In this document: positions 33,555 to 42,584 of the stretch, one piece after another
How the letters are laid out: each line of letters opens with the position of its first letter
Numbering within the stretch: the stretch's first letter is position 1
Source: Patulibacter minatonensis DSM 18081
GTDB taxonomy: Bacteria; Actinomycetota; Thermoleophilia; Solirubrobacterales; Solirubrobacteraceae
Assembly (NCBI RefSeq): GCF_000519325.1
Contig: NZ_KI912613.1
Coordinates: forward strand, 1,223,369 to 1,287,368
DNA length: 64,000 nt
Reading direction: 5' to 3'
The notes under the pieces: model-generated
Database searches by the model: none
What the model was told of the DNA's origin: nothing
The model's input: only the letters and a program-made list of their open reading frames with translations
Made by a program: the position numbers and the translations under genes

Positions 33555-36140
33555 ATGACGACTGACGAGAACCCCACCCCCGACGAGCCGGCGAAGGAGA
33601 TCGACGTCGACGCCGGGGCGGGCGAGGCCGGGACCGGGGCGGGCGACGCCGCCTCGATGCTGGAGGCCGCCAAGGAGGCCGCGAGGGCGAAGAACGCCGA
33701 GGCGACGAAGGCGGCGAAGGCCCGCACCGCGACCGACGCGACGTACGACGCCGCGGACATCACGGTCCTCGAGGGCCTCGAGGCCGTCCGGCACCGCCCC
33801 GGCATGTACATCGGGTCCACCGGCGTCCGCGGCCTGCACCACCTGGTGTGGGAGATCGTCGACAACTCCGTCGACGAGGCCCTCGCCGGCCACGCCTCGA
33901 CGGTCACGATCGTCGTCCACCCCGACAACTCGGTCACGGTGTCCGACGACGGCCGCGGCATCCCGGTCGCGATGCACGAGACCGGCAAGTCGACGGTCGA
34001 GGTCGTGCTGACCGTCCTGCACGCCGGCGGCAAGTTCGGCGACGGCGGCGGCTACAAGGTCTCCGGCGGACTCCACGGCGTCGGCTCGTCCGTCGTCAAC
34101 GCGCTGTCGGAGGAGTTCGACGTCACGATCCGCCGCGACGGGTTCGTCTGGACGCAGTCGTACGTGCGCGGTGTGCCGACGGCCGACCTGGCCCAGGGCG
34201 AGGCCCTCCCCGAGGGCGCGCAGACGGGCACGACCATCCGGTTCCTGCCGGACACCGAGATCTTCGACACGACCGAGTACGACTGGTCGACGCTCGAGAG
34301 CCGCCTGCGCGAGACCGCGTTCCTGACCCGCGGCCTGCGCATCGTCATCGAGGACGAGCGCGAGGGCGGCAAGCGGGTCGACTTCCACTACGAGGGCGGC
34401 ATCGCCGACTTCGTCGAGTACCTGAACGAGTCGAAGGACCCGATCGGCAAGAAGGTCATCGCCTTCGACTCCGAGGACGAGAAGGAGGGCGCGGCGGTCG
34501 AGATCGCGATGCAGTGGAACTCGACCTACACCGAGTCCGTCCACTCGTTCGCGAACAACATCAACACGCACGAGGGCGGGTCGCACCTCTCGGGCTTCCG
34601 TTCCGCCCTGACGCGCACGATCAACGCGTGGGCCCGGGCGAACAACGAGCTCAAGGAGAAGGACGTCAACCTCTCCGGCGAGGACGTCCGCGAGGGCCTG
34701 ACCGCCGTCATCTCGGCCAAGCTCACGAACCCGCAGTTCGAGGGGCAGACGAAGACGAAGCTCGGCAACCCCGGCATCGAGGGCTTCGTCCAGAAGGTCG
34801 TCAACGAGAAGCTGCAGGAGTTCTTCGAGGAGAACAAGGCCGAGGCCGTCGCGATCGTCCGCAAGGCCGTGCAGGCGTCGCAGGCCCGGTCCGCCGCCCG
34901 CAAGGCGCGCGACCTCACCCGCCGCAAGAGCGCGCTCGAGAACTCCCGCCTGCCGGGCAAGCTCGCCGACTGCTCCGTCAAGGACCCGTCGCTGGCCGAG
35001 CTGTTCATCGTCGAGGGCAACTCCGCCGGCGGCTCGGCGAAGCAGGGCCGCGACCGCCACACCCAGGCGATCCTCCCGCTGCGCGGCAAGATCCTGAACG
35101 TCGAGCGCGCGCGCATCGACAAGGTGCTGCAGAACACCGAGGTCCAGTCGCTGATCACCGCGATCGGGACGGGCATCCGCGAGGAGTTCGACATCTCCGC
35201 CGCGCGGTACCACAAGATCATCCTGATGACGGACGCCGACGTCGACGGCGCGCACATCCGCACGCTCGCGCTGACGCTGATCTTCCGCGAGATGCAGGAG
35301 CTGATCGAGGCCGGCTTCGTCTACATCGCGAAGCCGCCGCTCTACAAGGTCCGCCAGGGCGGCAACGACCGCTACATCGAGAAGGAGGCGGAGCTCGAGG
35401 AGTACCTGCTCTCCGACAAGCTCGAGAAGTTCGAGGTCGTCAACGCCGCCGGCGACAAGGTGCCGCTGAACGACGCGAAGTGGAAGAAGTTCGCCCGGCT
35501 GCGCAAGCAGCACGAGGGCTGGGCCAGCGCGCTGCGCGCCGAGCACGGCATGGACACGGTCCACTTCCTCGCGTCGACGGGGCTCGTCCACGACGGGATC
35601 ACCGGCTCCGACAACGTCCTCGTCCGCCTGCAGTCGGCGGAGGTCTCGGGCATCGACGCCGCGATCGACGTGAAGCTGCTCTCCGAGGAGGGCACGCACC
35701 TGCGGATCCGCACGACGGAGAAGAAGACCGGCCTGGCCCGCACGACGGACCTCGACCGGACGCTCTTCGACTCCCCGGAGTACGTCGGCTTCGTCAAGGT
35801 CCACCAGCAGCTCGTCGGGCTCTTCGGCCAGCCGTCGTTCACGATCAAGCTCGGTGAGCGGACCGAGGACGCCGACACGTTCGAGGAGCTCGGCCGCGGA
35901 GTCCTCTCGGTGGCGCAGAAGGGCGTCGCGCTGTCCCGCTTCAAGGGACTGGGCGAGATGAACGCCGAGCAGCTGCGCGAGACCACGATGGACCCGGCGC
36001 ACCGCACCCTCCAGCAGGTCACGGTCGACGACGCCGCCGGCGCGGACCGGCTGTTCTCCATGCTCATGGGCGAGCACGTCGAGCACCGCCGCAACTTCAT
36101 CGAGGAGCACGGCCGCCAGGTCGCCAACCTCGATGTCTGA
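33555..36140 (+). CDS. gyrB: DNA gyrase subunit B with a long TOPRIM-tail insertion
   Basis: The 861-residue protein has a ~60-residue acidic and Ala/Lys-rich N-terminal extension. The GHKL ATPase follows ([39 protein letters not shown]). The TOPRIM domain has [15 protein letters not shown] and [10 protein letters not shown]. Between [14 protein letters not shown] and [13 protein letters not shown] lie about 170 residues (~624-793), against about 40 in short actinobacterial GyrB. The insertion sits where E. coli GyrB has its own. GGAGG lies 3 bases from the ATG. Confidence 0.97.
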   Translation: MTTDENPTPDEPAKEIDVDAGAGEAGTGAGDAASMLEAAKEAARAKNAEATKAAKARTATDATYDAADITVLEGLEAVRHRPGMYIGSTGVRGLHHLVWEIVDNSVDEALAGHASTVTIVVHPDNSVTVSDDGRGIPVAMHETGKSTVEVVLTVLHAGGKFGDGGGYKVSGGLHGVGSSVVNALSEEFDVTIRRDGFVWTQSYVRGVPTADLAQGEALPEGAQTGTTIRFLPDTEIFDTTEYDWSTLESRLRETAFLTRGLRIVIEDEREGGKRVDFHYEGGIADFVEYLNESKDPIGKKVIAFDSEDEKEGAAVEIAMQWNSTYTESVHSFANNINTHEGGSHLSGFRSALTRTINAWARANNELKEKDVNLSGEDVREGLTAVISAKLTNPQFEGQTKTKLGNPGIEGFVQKVVNEKLQEFFEENKAEAVAIVRKAVQASQARSAARKARDLTRRKSALENSRLPGKLADCSVKDPSLAELFIVEGNSAGGSAKQGRDRHTQAILPLRGKILNVERARIDKVLQNTEVQSLITAIGTGIREEFDISAARYHKIILMTDADVDGAHIRTLALTLIFREMQELIEAGFVYIAKPPLYKVRQGGNDRYIEKEAELEEYLLSDKLEKFEVVNAAGDKVPLNDAKWKKFARLRKQHEGWASALRAEHGMDTVHFLASTGLVHDGITGSDNVLVRLQSAEVSGIDAAIDVKLLSEEGTHLRIRTTEKKTGLARTTDLDRTLFDSPEYVGFVKVHQQLVGLFGQPSFTIKLGERTEDADTFEELGRGVLSVAQKGVALSRFKGLGEMNAEQLRETTMDPAHRTLQQVTVDDAAGADRLFSMLMGEHVEHRRNFIEEHGRQVANLDV

Positions 36141-36177
36141 GCCTTCCAGCACCACTTCCGGACCAGGAGCCTGATCC

Positions 36178-38817
36178 ATGGCGACCGACGTCATCAGCGG
36201 CGGCAACATCGAGCCCCGCGCCCTCGAAGATGAGATGCGCACCGCGTACCTCGACTACGCGATGTCCGTCATCGTCGGGCGCGCCCTGCCGGACGTCCGC
36301 GACGGCCTGAAGCCGGTCCACCGGCGCGTGCTGTTCGGGATGTCCGAGCTCGGCATCGGCCCGACACGGCCGTACGCCAAGTGCGCCCGCATCGTCGGCG
36401 AGGTGATGGGCAACTACCACCCGCACGGCGACGCGTCGATCTACGACACCCTGGTCCGCCTGGCCCAGGACTTCTCGATGCGCTACGAGCTCGTCGACGG
36501 TCAGGGCAACTTCGGCTCGATCGATGACGACGACGCCGCGGCCATGCGGTACACCGAGGCGCGTCTGACGCGCCTGTCCCTCGAGATGCTGCGCGATCTC
36601 GACATGGACACCGTCGACTTCACGCCGAACTACGACGGCCGGAAGATGGAGCCGACGGTCCTGCCGTCGCGCTACCCGAACCTGCTCGTCAACGGCTCCG
36701 CCGGCATCGCCGTCGGCATGGCGACGAAGATCCCGCCGCACAACCTGCGCGAGACGATCGACGCCACGATCGCGTTCATCGACGACCCGTCGATCTCGGT
36801 CGAGGGGCTCATGCAGCACCTCAAGGGCCCCGACTTCCCCACGGCCGGGATCATCCTCGGCCACCAGGGGATCAAGGACGCCTACGAGACCGGCCGCGGC
36901 AAGATCCGCGTCCAGGCCAAGGCGCACATCGAGCCGCTGGCCCAGGGCAAGGAGGCGATCATCGTCACCGAGCTGCCCTACGAGGTCAAGAAGGGCGGCG
37001 AGAACGGCCTGATCGTGAAGATCGCCGACCTCGTGCGCGACAAGAAGATCCCCGAGATCTCCGACATCCGCGACGAGACCGACCGCCGCGGCATGCGGCT
37101 GGTCATCGAGCTGAAGCGCGACGTCCTCCCGAAGGTCGTGCTGAACAAGCTCTACAAGCACACGAACATGCAGACGACGTTCGGCGTCAACATGGTCGCG
37201 CTGCTCGACGGCGTGCCGCGCACGCTGAACCTCCAGCAGGTGCTGACGGCCTACGTCGGCCACCAGCGCGAGGTCGTCGTCCGCCGGGCGAAGTACGAGC
37301 TGGCCCAGAAGGAGGCGCGTGCGCACGTCCTCGAGGGACTGCTCATCGCGCTCGACAACCTCGACGCCGTGATCGCCGTGATCCGCGGGTCGAAGGACCG
37401 CGAGACCGCCCGCGGCGAGCTGATCGCCCAGTTCGGCCTCACGCTGATCCAGGCGCAGGCCATCCTCGACCTGCGGCTCTCCCAGCTGACCGCGCTGGAG
37501 AGCGACGCCATCCGCGGCGAGCACGCCGACGTGATGGAGCGCATCAAGGAGCTCCGCGAGCTGCTCGGCGACGAGCAGAAGGTCCTGGACCTCATCAAGG
37601 AGGAGATGACCGAGATCCGCGACCGGTTCGGGGACGAGCGCAAGACGCTCATCACCCACGCCGACGGCGACATCGACATCGAGGACCTGATCGCCGACCA
37701 GCAGATGGTCATCACGATCACGCAGTCCGGGTACATCAAGTCCCTGCCGCTCGCGACCTACCGCCAGCAGCAGCGCGGCGGCCGCGGGGTCACCGGGATG
37801 GACATGAAGGACGGCGACTACATCGAGCACCTCTTCGTGTGCTCGAGCCACGACTACCTGCTGTTCTTCAGCAACCGCGGCAAGGTCTACCGCTCGAAGG
37901 TCTACGAGCTGCCGGAGGCCTCGCGCACCGCGAAGGGCCGCTACCTCGGCAACGTGCTGCCGCTGCGCGAGGGCGAGCGGATCCAGTCCGTGCTCTCGAC
38001 CCGCGACTTCACGGAGACCCAGTTCGTGATCTTCGCGACCCGCCAGGGGACGGTGAAGAAGACCGAGCTCGGCCAGTACAACACGCCGATCAAGGCCGAC
38101 GGCATCATCGCCATCAAGATCCGCGACGACGACGAGCTGATCTCGGTCCGCGGCGTCGACCAGGACGACGAGGTCGTGATGATCTCGAAGGCCGGCCTGA
38201 CGGTCCGCTTCTCCGAGGACGACGCGCGCTCGATGGGCCGCGACACCTCGGGCGTCCGCGGCATGGACGTCGGGGGCTCGGAGGTCATCGCGATGGACGT
38301 CGCCCGCGACGACTTCGACCTCCTCGTGATCACGGAGAACGGCTTCGGCAAGCGGACGCTGATCCGCGAGTACCGCAAGACGTCCCGTGGCGCGAAGGGC
38401 GTGAAGACGATCCAGCTGACGGAGACGAAGGGCGGCCTCGCCGGCGCCCTCGTCGTCCGTGAGCACGAGGGCCTCGTCTTCATCAGCGAGGGCGGCATGG
38501 TCCAGCGGACCGCCGTGCGCGGCATCAACCGCTACGGCCGCAACTCGCAGGGCGTGAAGGTCATGAACATGAAGGACGACGACCGCGTCAGCGCCGTCGC
38601 CCGCATCCTCGAGGACGAGACGACCGACGTCGTCGAGGAGCTCGTCGACGCGGAGGGCAACCCGCTGGTCAGCGGCGGTCCGGTCGACCTGTCGGCCGCC
38701 GACGCCCCGGCGCCCGAGGCGAAGCCGGTCGACGCCGGCTCCGACGACGCGCCGGCGGACGCCGCGGACGCGACGCCCGGCACCGTGAACCGGGACGAGG
38801 ACGAGGACGACGCGTAG
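36178..38817 (+). CDS. gyrA: DNA gyrase subunit A
   Basis: The 879-residue GyrA has the catalytic Tyr125 in [10 protein letters not shown] and the GyrA-box QRGGRGVTG at the start of the beta-pinwheel. In the quinolone-resistance region [10 protein letters not shown], residue 86 is Ala and 87 Ser. The Ala is at the Ser83 position of E. coli, as in mycobacteria, which is associated with lower intrinsic quinolone sensitivity. The last ~65 residues are acidic and Ala/Pro-rich. It follows gyrB by 37 bases. Confidence 0.98.
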   Translation: MATDVISGGNIEPRALEDEMRTAYLDYAMSVIVGRALPDVRDGLKPVHRRVLFGMSELGIGPTRPYAKCARIVGEVMGNYHPHGDASIYDTLVRLAQDFSMRYELVDGQGNFGSIDDDDAAAMRYTEARLTRLSLEMLRDLDMDTVDFTPNYDGRKMEPTVLPSRYPNLLVNGSAGIAVGMATKIPPHNLRETIDATIAFIDDPSISVEGLMQHLKGPDFPTAGIILGHQGIKDAYETGRGKIRVQAKAHIEPLAQGKEAIIVTELPYEVKKGGENGLIVKIADLVRDKKIPEISDIRDETDRRGMRLVIELKRDVLPKVVLNKLYKHTNMQTTFGVNMVALLDGVPRTLNLQQVLTAYVGHQREVVVRRAKYELAQKEARAHVLEGLLIALDNLDAVIAVIRGSKDRETARGELIAQFGLTLIQAQAILDLRLSQLTALESDAIRGEHADVMERIKELRELLGDEQKVLDLIKEEMTEIRDRFGDERKTLITHADGDIDIEDLIADQQMVITITQSGYIKSLPLATYRQQQRGGRGVTGMDMKDGDYIEHLFVCSSHDYLLFFSNRGKVYRSKVYELPEASRTAKGRYLGNVLPLREGERIQSVLSTRDFTETQFVIFATRQGTVKKTELGQYNTPIKADGIIAIKIRDDDELISVRGVDQDDEVVMISKAGLTVRFSEDDARSMGRDTSGVRGMDVGGSEVIAMDVARDDFDLLVITENGFGKRTLIREYRKTSRGAKGVKTIQLTETKGGLAGALVVREHEGLVFISEGGMVQRTAVRGINRYGRNSQGVKVMNMKDDDRVSAVARILEDETTDVVEELVDAEGNPLVSGGPVDLSAADAPAPEAKPVDAGSDDAPADAADATPGTVNRDEDEDDA

Positions 38818-38842
38818 GCCGCGGCGCCCTGCGCCGAGGTCG

Positions 38843-38892
38843 CCGCGGGACTCGAACCCGCGGACGGGTGACCGAGCGGAACGCCCGTCCGC
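38843..38892 (+). terminator. Paired hairpins after gyrA
   Basis: A 7-bp stem (38843-38849 with 38857-38863) and a 9-bp stem (38860-38868 with 38884-38892) share the bases 38860-38863, so only one can form fully. They start 26 bases past the gyrA stop and probably end the gyrBA transcript. No T tract is present. Confidence 0.5.
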
Positions 38893-38921
38893 TCGACCCC
38901 GTCGGAGGGCCCTGCTAGGTT
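38893..38921 (+). promoter_or_regulatory. Promoter of the putative RNA gene
   Basis: TCGACC (38893-38898), a 17-base spacer and TAGGTT (38916-38921) predict a start near 38928. No start codon follows for an ORF with normal codon use. Confidence 0.45.
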
Positions 38922-38927
38922 CGGAAC

Positions 38928-39175
38928 CACTGCACCAGAGAAAGGAGGTGGTCCGAATCTACGACAGTAATTCCGGGACTCAGGAGGTGGCCGTCGTCTG
39001 ACGACGGTCATCCGGGAGGTCGGTGACGCAGACCGCGTCACCAGCCGATCGAGGGTCTGCCCTGGTCCCAGCGGATACGCACCCGTGTTACTGGCACGGT
39101 GGGGAGCGGAACCTCGGTTCGGGATCACCCCCGGCACTCTCAGCGCGGCGTCCTTCGGGGCGCCGCGCGTCGTTG
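38928..39175 (+). ncRNA. Putative structured non-coding RNA (~245 nt), unassigned family
   Basis: The stretch has its own promoter and a strong terminator but no credible gene. Hairpins include 38991-38997/39001-39007 (7 bp), 39021-39028/39034-39041 (8 bp) and 39110-39114/39117-39121 (5 bp). Near the 5' end, AGAAAGGAGGTGGTCC (38939-38954) is complementary with one G-U pair to the conserved 3' end of 16S rRNA. A second GGAGGTGG lies at 38983-38990. The only long frame through it uses TTA, CGA, AGG and CCT codons, which real genes here avoid. It could be a known family that I cannot name from memory. Confidence 0.5.
39143..39168 (+). terminator. UUCG-capped terminator hairpin
   Basis: An 11-bp stem with one T-G wobble (39143-39153 with 39158-39168) closes on the stable tetraloop TTCG with the C-G closing pair. 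GTCGTTGTGG follows. The next promoter begins 20 bases later. Confidence 0.65.
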
Positions 39176-39187
39176 TGGGGCACGTTC

Positions 39188-39217
39188 TTGACCCTGCGCC
39201 GACCGCGCCCGTAGGGT
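39188..39217 (+). promoter_or_regulatory. Promoter of the SRPBCC gene, leaderless
   Basis: TTGACC (39188-39193), an 18-base spacer and TAGGGT (39212-39217) are followed by 6 bases and the GTG at 39224. This is one of the clearest -35/-10 pairs in the window. Confidence 0.65.
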
Positions 39218-39223
39218 CGGCCG

Positions 39224-39694
39224 GTGCCGAAGCCCGTGCCCGTGACCGTGACGGCGACCGCGAAGGTCCCGCCGCAGCGGTGCTTCGACGCGATCATCCC
39301 GATCGACCTCACGGCGATGATGCAGGGCTACGGTCCGCTGCCGGCCGTCAGCGGCGTCCGCGACCAGGTCGGGCCCTGGGACACGCCCGGCTCCACGCGC
39401 GTCGTCGAGCTCGCCGACGGCAACGAGACGCCCGAGCGGATCGTCGCCGTCGCGCAGCCCGAGGCCTTCCACTACCGCGTCGGCCCGTTCACCGGCCCGC
39501 TCGGTCGGCTCGTCGCCCACGTCGACGGGTCGTTCCTCTTCGACGCGACCGCGGACGGCGGCACCGTCGTCAGCTGGACCTACGCGTTCCGCCCGCGCCG
39601 CGGCGGGAGCCTCCCGGTCCGGGGCCTCGCACCGCTGTGGCGCCGGTACGCGACGCAGTCGCTGCAGCGCGCGGTGGCGATCGCCGAGGCCTGA
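39224..39694 (+). CDS. SRPBCC/START-like ligand-binding protein
   Basis: The 156-residue protein has the helix-grip pattern of polyketide cyclase-like proteins: a beta strand with TVTATAKVPPQRCFDAIIPID, a central GPWDTPGSTRVVELADG, and a long C-terminal helix (LAPLWRRYATQSLQRAVAIAEA). Such proteins bind hydrophobic ligands; the ligand here is unknown. It starts with GTG and no ribosome site, in line with its leaderless promoter. Confidence 0.8.
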   Translation: MPKPVPVTVTATAKVPPQRCFDAIIPIDLTAMMQGYGPLPAVSGVRDQVGPWDTPGSTRVVELADGNETPERIVAVAQPEAFHYRVGPFTGPLGRLVAHVDGSFLFDATADGGTVVSWTYAFRPRRGGSLPVRGLAPLWRRYATQSLQRAVAIAEA

Positions 39695-39706
39695 GGACCG
39701 GGCCGG

Positions 39707-40402
39707 CTACGCCGCGTGGCCGAGCCAGGCGTCCCAGCTCGGCGGTATTCGCGGGCACGCGACCTGGATGAAGACGGACGGGTGCGGCGGACGCGGCGTG
39801 TTCTTCGGGAACATGCGCGCCTGGTGCGGGAGGCGGTCGGCCTTGCGGCGGTTGCACGACGAGCAGCAGGCGACGATGTTCTCCCACTCCGAGGAGCCGC
39901 CCTTGGAGCGCGGGATGACGTGGTCGACGGTGAGATCGCGGTGGTCGCCGCAGTACTGGCACGTCCAGTCGTCGCGGGCGAAGACGGCGCGGCGGGTGAG
40001 CCGGCGGCGACTGCGGCGCGGGACCGGGGCGTAGGTGCGCAGGCGGATGATCGCCGGGCGGGCCATCGCGGTGTGCTCGGCGTGGAGCTCGCCCTCGCCG
40101 TTCTCGATGACCTCGGCCTTCTCCTTCAGGAGCAGCACGGCGGCGCGCTTGATGCCGCACACGTGTATCGGCTCGTACGTCGCGTTCAGGACGAGGACGT
40201 GCGAGCTGGGTGCCGGCGCGGCGGTGAGCGACGTCTCGGTCGTCGTCGCCGTCGGGGTGCCCTTCGCGGGGCCGGCCTTCTGCTGCCCGGACCGGCGTTG
40301 GCGCGCAGTGACGTGTCCACCACCCCTGGGCTGGACCGGAGGAGATCCGGCGCCGCGGGGCGGCAGGGTCACGACGGTGGCTGATGGCTCGCCCGCGTAC
40401 AC
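39707..40402 (-). CDS. HNH endonuclease family protein
   Basis: The 231-residue protein has a disordered N-terminus of about 65 residues. A conserved VLVLNATYEPIHVCGIKRA segment and an HNH motif follow: CQYCG, the metal-binding DH of LTVDHVIPRSKGG, ENIV, and CCSSCNRRK. Chromosomal proteins of this type are widespread and rarely studied; a role in DNA repair or maintenance is possible. The GTG at 40402 is supported by GGGAG 5 bases upstream and a TATCCT box at 40421-40426. It converges on the SRPBCC gene. Confidence 0.85.
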   Translation of the reverse strand: MYAGEPSATVVTLPPRGAGSPPVQPRGGGHVTARQRRSGQQKAGPAKGTPTATTTETSLTAAPAPSSHVLVLNATYEPIHVCGIKRAAVLLLKEKAEVIENGEGELHAEHTAMARPAIIRLRTYAPVPRRSRRRLTRRAVFARDDWTCQYCGDHRDLTVDHVIPRSKGGSSEWENIVACCSSCNRRKADRLPHQARMFPKNTPRPPHPSVFIQVACPRIPPSWDAWLGHAA

Positions 40403-40507
40403 GCCTGCTCCCGAGGACCGAGGATACTCGTCGGCCTCCCGTTGTCCACCCGGTTCACGCGCTCGTCACCGGGTTCGTGTCCTCCGGCCCGCTCCGCGGA
40501 TCCTCGA

Positions 40508-40537
40508 CCGGGCGGGCGGCGGCGGGTCACCGCCCGG
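40508..40537 (-). terminator. Hairpin after the DUF4446 gene
   Basis: An 8-bp stem (40508-40515 with 40530-40537) lies 17 bases past the DUF4446 stop. The rest of the 152-base gap holds only the HNH promoter. Confidence 0.45.
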
Positions 40538-40554
40538 AACGGCGTGCTCGCCGC

Positions 40555-41121
40555 TCAGGCGTCGTCGACGTCGCCGCGCGGCTCGGGCCGCACGCCGTCG
40601 ATGACCCCGTCGGAGGCGACGGCGCCGCTGCGCAGGGCGAACGCCAGGGCCTCCTCCTCCTCCGGCGCGAGCCGGTGCTCGGGCTTCCCGCGGTTGATCC
40701 GACGGATGTAGAGCCGGGCCTGGTCGCGGTGGTGGATCGACGTCATCACGAACCCGTCGCCGCGCACGTCGAGGAGCGCGAGGGAGCAGGACTGCTGACC
40801 CGACTGCTCGCCGTAGGCGTCGTACCGGATGAGGCCGTGGCGGGAGAAGACGTTGAGGAGGGCACCCTCGATGCCGCCCATCCGCTCCTGCAGGCGGGCG
40901 GCGGTCGAGCGCCACTCCGCGGTCTCGAGGGTGACGGTGCGGCTCAGGCGCGCGGCGTGCGCGACGAGGTCGTCCGCGCCGTGCTCGCCGAGCACGGCCG
41001 TCTGGGCCCGGCGCATCCGGTGGACGCGGACGGACAGGACGACCAGGAGCACGACCGCGACGACCGCCAGGGCGGCCGCCGCGACCGCGACGAGGTGGAA
41101 GGTCTCGTCGTTGCCGGACAC
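40555..41121 (-). CDS. DUF4446 family membrane-anchored protein
   Basis: The 188-residue protein has one N-terminal membrane helix (about 9-31), a predicted coiled-coil region (residues ~50-85) and the DUF4446 core GLIRYDAYGEQSGQQSCSLALLD with GFVMTSIHHRDQARLYI. The family is common in Gram-positives and has no known function. It begins 4 bases after the preceding gene, so the two are co-transcribed. Confidence 0.88.
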   Translation of the reverse strand: MSGNDETFHLVAVAAAALAVVAVVLLVVLSVRVHRMRRAQTAVLGEHGADDLVAHAARLSRTVTLETAEWRSTAARLQERMGGIEGALLNVFSRHGLIRYDAYGEQSGQQSCSLALLDVRGDGFVMTSIHHRDQARLYIRRINRGKPEHRLAPEEEEALAFALRSGAVASDGVIDGVRPEPRGDVDDA

Positions 41122-41125
41122 GGGC

Positions 41126-42301
41126 TCAGTTGCCGATGGTCACGGTGTAGGTCGCCTCGTTGTTGTCGAGCTTCTCCTCACCGGGAACCCCGCCGATCTT
41201 GATCACGAGCTGCCCGGACTGGCCGGCCCGGACCGACGACGGGAGGGTCAGGTCGACCGTGGTCGACTCGCCCTGCGGGATCGATGCGATCGACTTCTTC
41301 GTCGAGACCGCCTTGCCGCCCGAGGGCGTGAAGACCGCGCCGACCTCGACGTTCGTCTCGTCCGCCTGGCCGCTGTTCGTGACCCCGACCGAGATCGACT
41401 TGCCGATCGCCGCCGGATCGGTGGAGCCGGCCTCCAGCGCCGTGCCGTTCGCGGTGACGTCGCCGAGCGACGTGCCGTGGGTGACGTTCGGGTCCGACGG
41501 GGTCTCGCCCGAGCGGTCCTTGACCTCGCCCGTCGAGCCGGAACCGCTCGTCGCCCCGCCCCCGCCGAGCGCGGCCTGGACCGTGACCGGGTCGAGCACG
41601 GTGACGTCGGAGATCGTTCGCGGCGCCTGGACGTCGGCGCCGCTGACGTCCTTCTCCTTCAGGGCCTCGTCGATCAGCGGCTTCACGCGCTGCAGGACGA
41701 TCACGTCGCTGGCGAGGAACGCACCGAGCTGGCCGGCGATCTGCTTGGACGCGGCCTCCCCGTCGTCCGACTTCGCCGACGCGATCTGCGACGCGATGAC
41801 CTTCACGGCCTCGGCGCGCAGGTTCATCGCGAGCTCGAGGTCGTGCTGCGCGGCCTTGCCCTGGTCGTCGCCCGGCTCGCTGAAGTCCTTCACGCGCGAC
41901 GCCTGGTCGTCCGCGCTCGCGCGGACCTGGTTCAGCGCGGACTGCACCGCGTTGGCGTCGTCCCCGGAGCTGAGCGCCTGGAACATCTTGTCCGCGACGT
42001 CGGACTTCGACTCCTGCAGGACCGACGTGACGTCGCGCGAGTAGTCCTTGAGCGCTGACGTGCGGCCGGACTTGACGCAGCTGTTCACCGCGAAGACCAG
42101 CAGGATGAGCACGAAGATGATGACCCCGAGCGCCACCAGCTGACGCTGCCGGGCCGTCTGGGGATCGATGCCGCCCGGGGTCGAGCGCCCGCCGCCACCG
42201 CCGCCGAACCCGCCGAACCCACCGGCGCGCGACCCACTGCGCCGAGGGGCGTCGGCGACGTGGGTGGGCTCATCGAAGTCGTCGTCGTCGAAGAACGACA
42301 C
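41126..42301 (-). CDS. Membrane protein with extracytoplasmic CARDB-like domain
   Basis: The 391-residue product has an acidic and Gly-rich cytoplasmic N-terminus (~50 residues) and one membrane helix (~55-73). A helical region at ~80-215 may form a coiled coil. The C-terminal beta-rich domain (ISVGVTNSGQADETNVEVGA, LVIKIGGVPGEEKLDNNEATYTVTI) looks like CARDB/DUF11-type adhesion domains. The start is GTG with AGGAG 6 bases upstream. A TAGCGT box at 42354-42359 is a likely -10. Function unknown; it may be an envelope stalk protein. Confidence 0.7.
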   Translation of the reverse strand: MSFFDDDDFDEPTHVADAPRRSGSRAGGFGGFGGGGGGRSTPGGIDPQTARQRQLVALGVIIFVLILLVFAVNSCVKSGRTSALKDYSRDVTSVLQESKSDVADKMFQALSSGDDANAVQSALNQVRASADDQASRVKDFSEPGDDQGKAAQHDLELAMNLRAEAVKVIASQIASAKSDDGEAASKQIAGQLGAFLASDVIVLQRVKPLIDEALKEKDVSGADVQAPRTISDVTVLDPVTVQAALGGGGATSGSGSTGEVKDRSGETPSDPNVTHGTSLGDVTANGTALEAGSTDPAAIGKSISVGVTNSGQADETNVEVGAVFTPSGGKAVSTKKSIASIPQGESTTVDLTLPSSVRAGQSGQLVIKIGGVPGEEKLDNNEATYTVTIGN

Positions 42302-42584
42302 GGGGTGCTCCTGGGATGGTGAGAGAGGTTGCGTGCGGGCTCGTCCGGAAGGACGCTACCGACGGTCCTGCCTGCCGTTCACCCTCCGGACGGCGAGTCC
42401 TTCTTTTTGCAAACACCTGCAAACCGCCTTCGCTGCGCTCCGCGACACCACCGCCGGGGGGACCGTCGCCGGGCACGGGCGATCGTCGCACGTCCCGCGA
42501 AGGGATGGCGCACACGGAGTCGAAGACCACGCCGTGCGACCGGAGACCGCCGCCACCGACGCCCCGCGCGTCGTCCCCCCCGCG

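Noticed and set aside
30617-34033. Open frame of over 1100 codons on the minus strand
   Set aside because: It is opposite dnaN, recF and the DciA-like gene, which have clear family motifs. Long antisense frames are expected at this GC content.
33438-36242. 934-codon minus-strand frame opposite gyrB
   Set aside because: Shadow of a well-conserved gene; it has no recognisable motif.
38835-38901. tmRNA or selenocysteine tRNA on the minus strand
   Set aside because: No tag-peptide frame, no CCA and no anticodon arm; the segment is only 67 bases.
38948-38998. 17-codon GTG ORF after AAAGGAGG in the gyrA-downstream region
   Set aside because: The start codon overlaps the presumed ribosome site, leaving no spacing, and the region is better explained as structured RNA. 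It stays a minor alternative.
39001-39180. Longer plus-strand frame reading TTVIREVGDADR...
   Set aside because: It has no ATG and uses TTA, CGA, AGG and CCT codons unlike genes here. Its end runs into the terminator hairpin.
42402-42427. T/A-rich patch with GCAAAC direct repeat as a mobile-element scar
   Set aside because: Too short, and there are no inverted ends or target duplication; more likely part of a promoter region.
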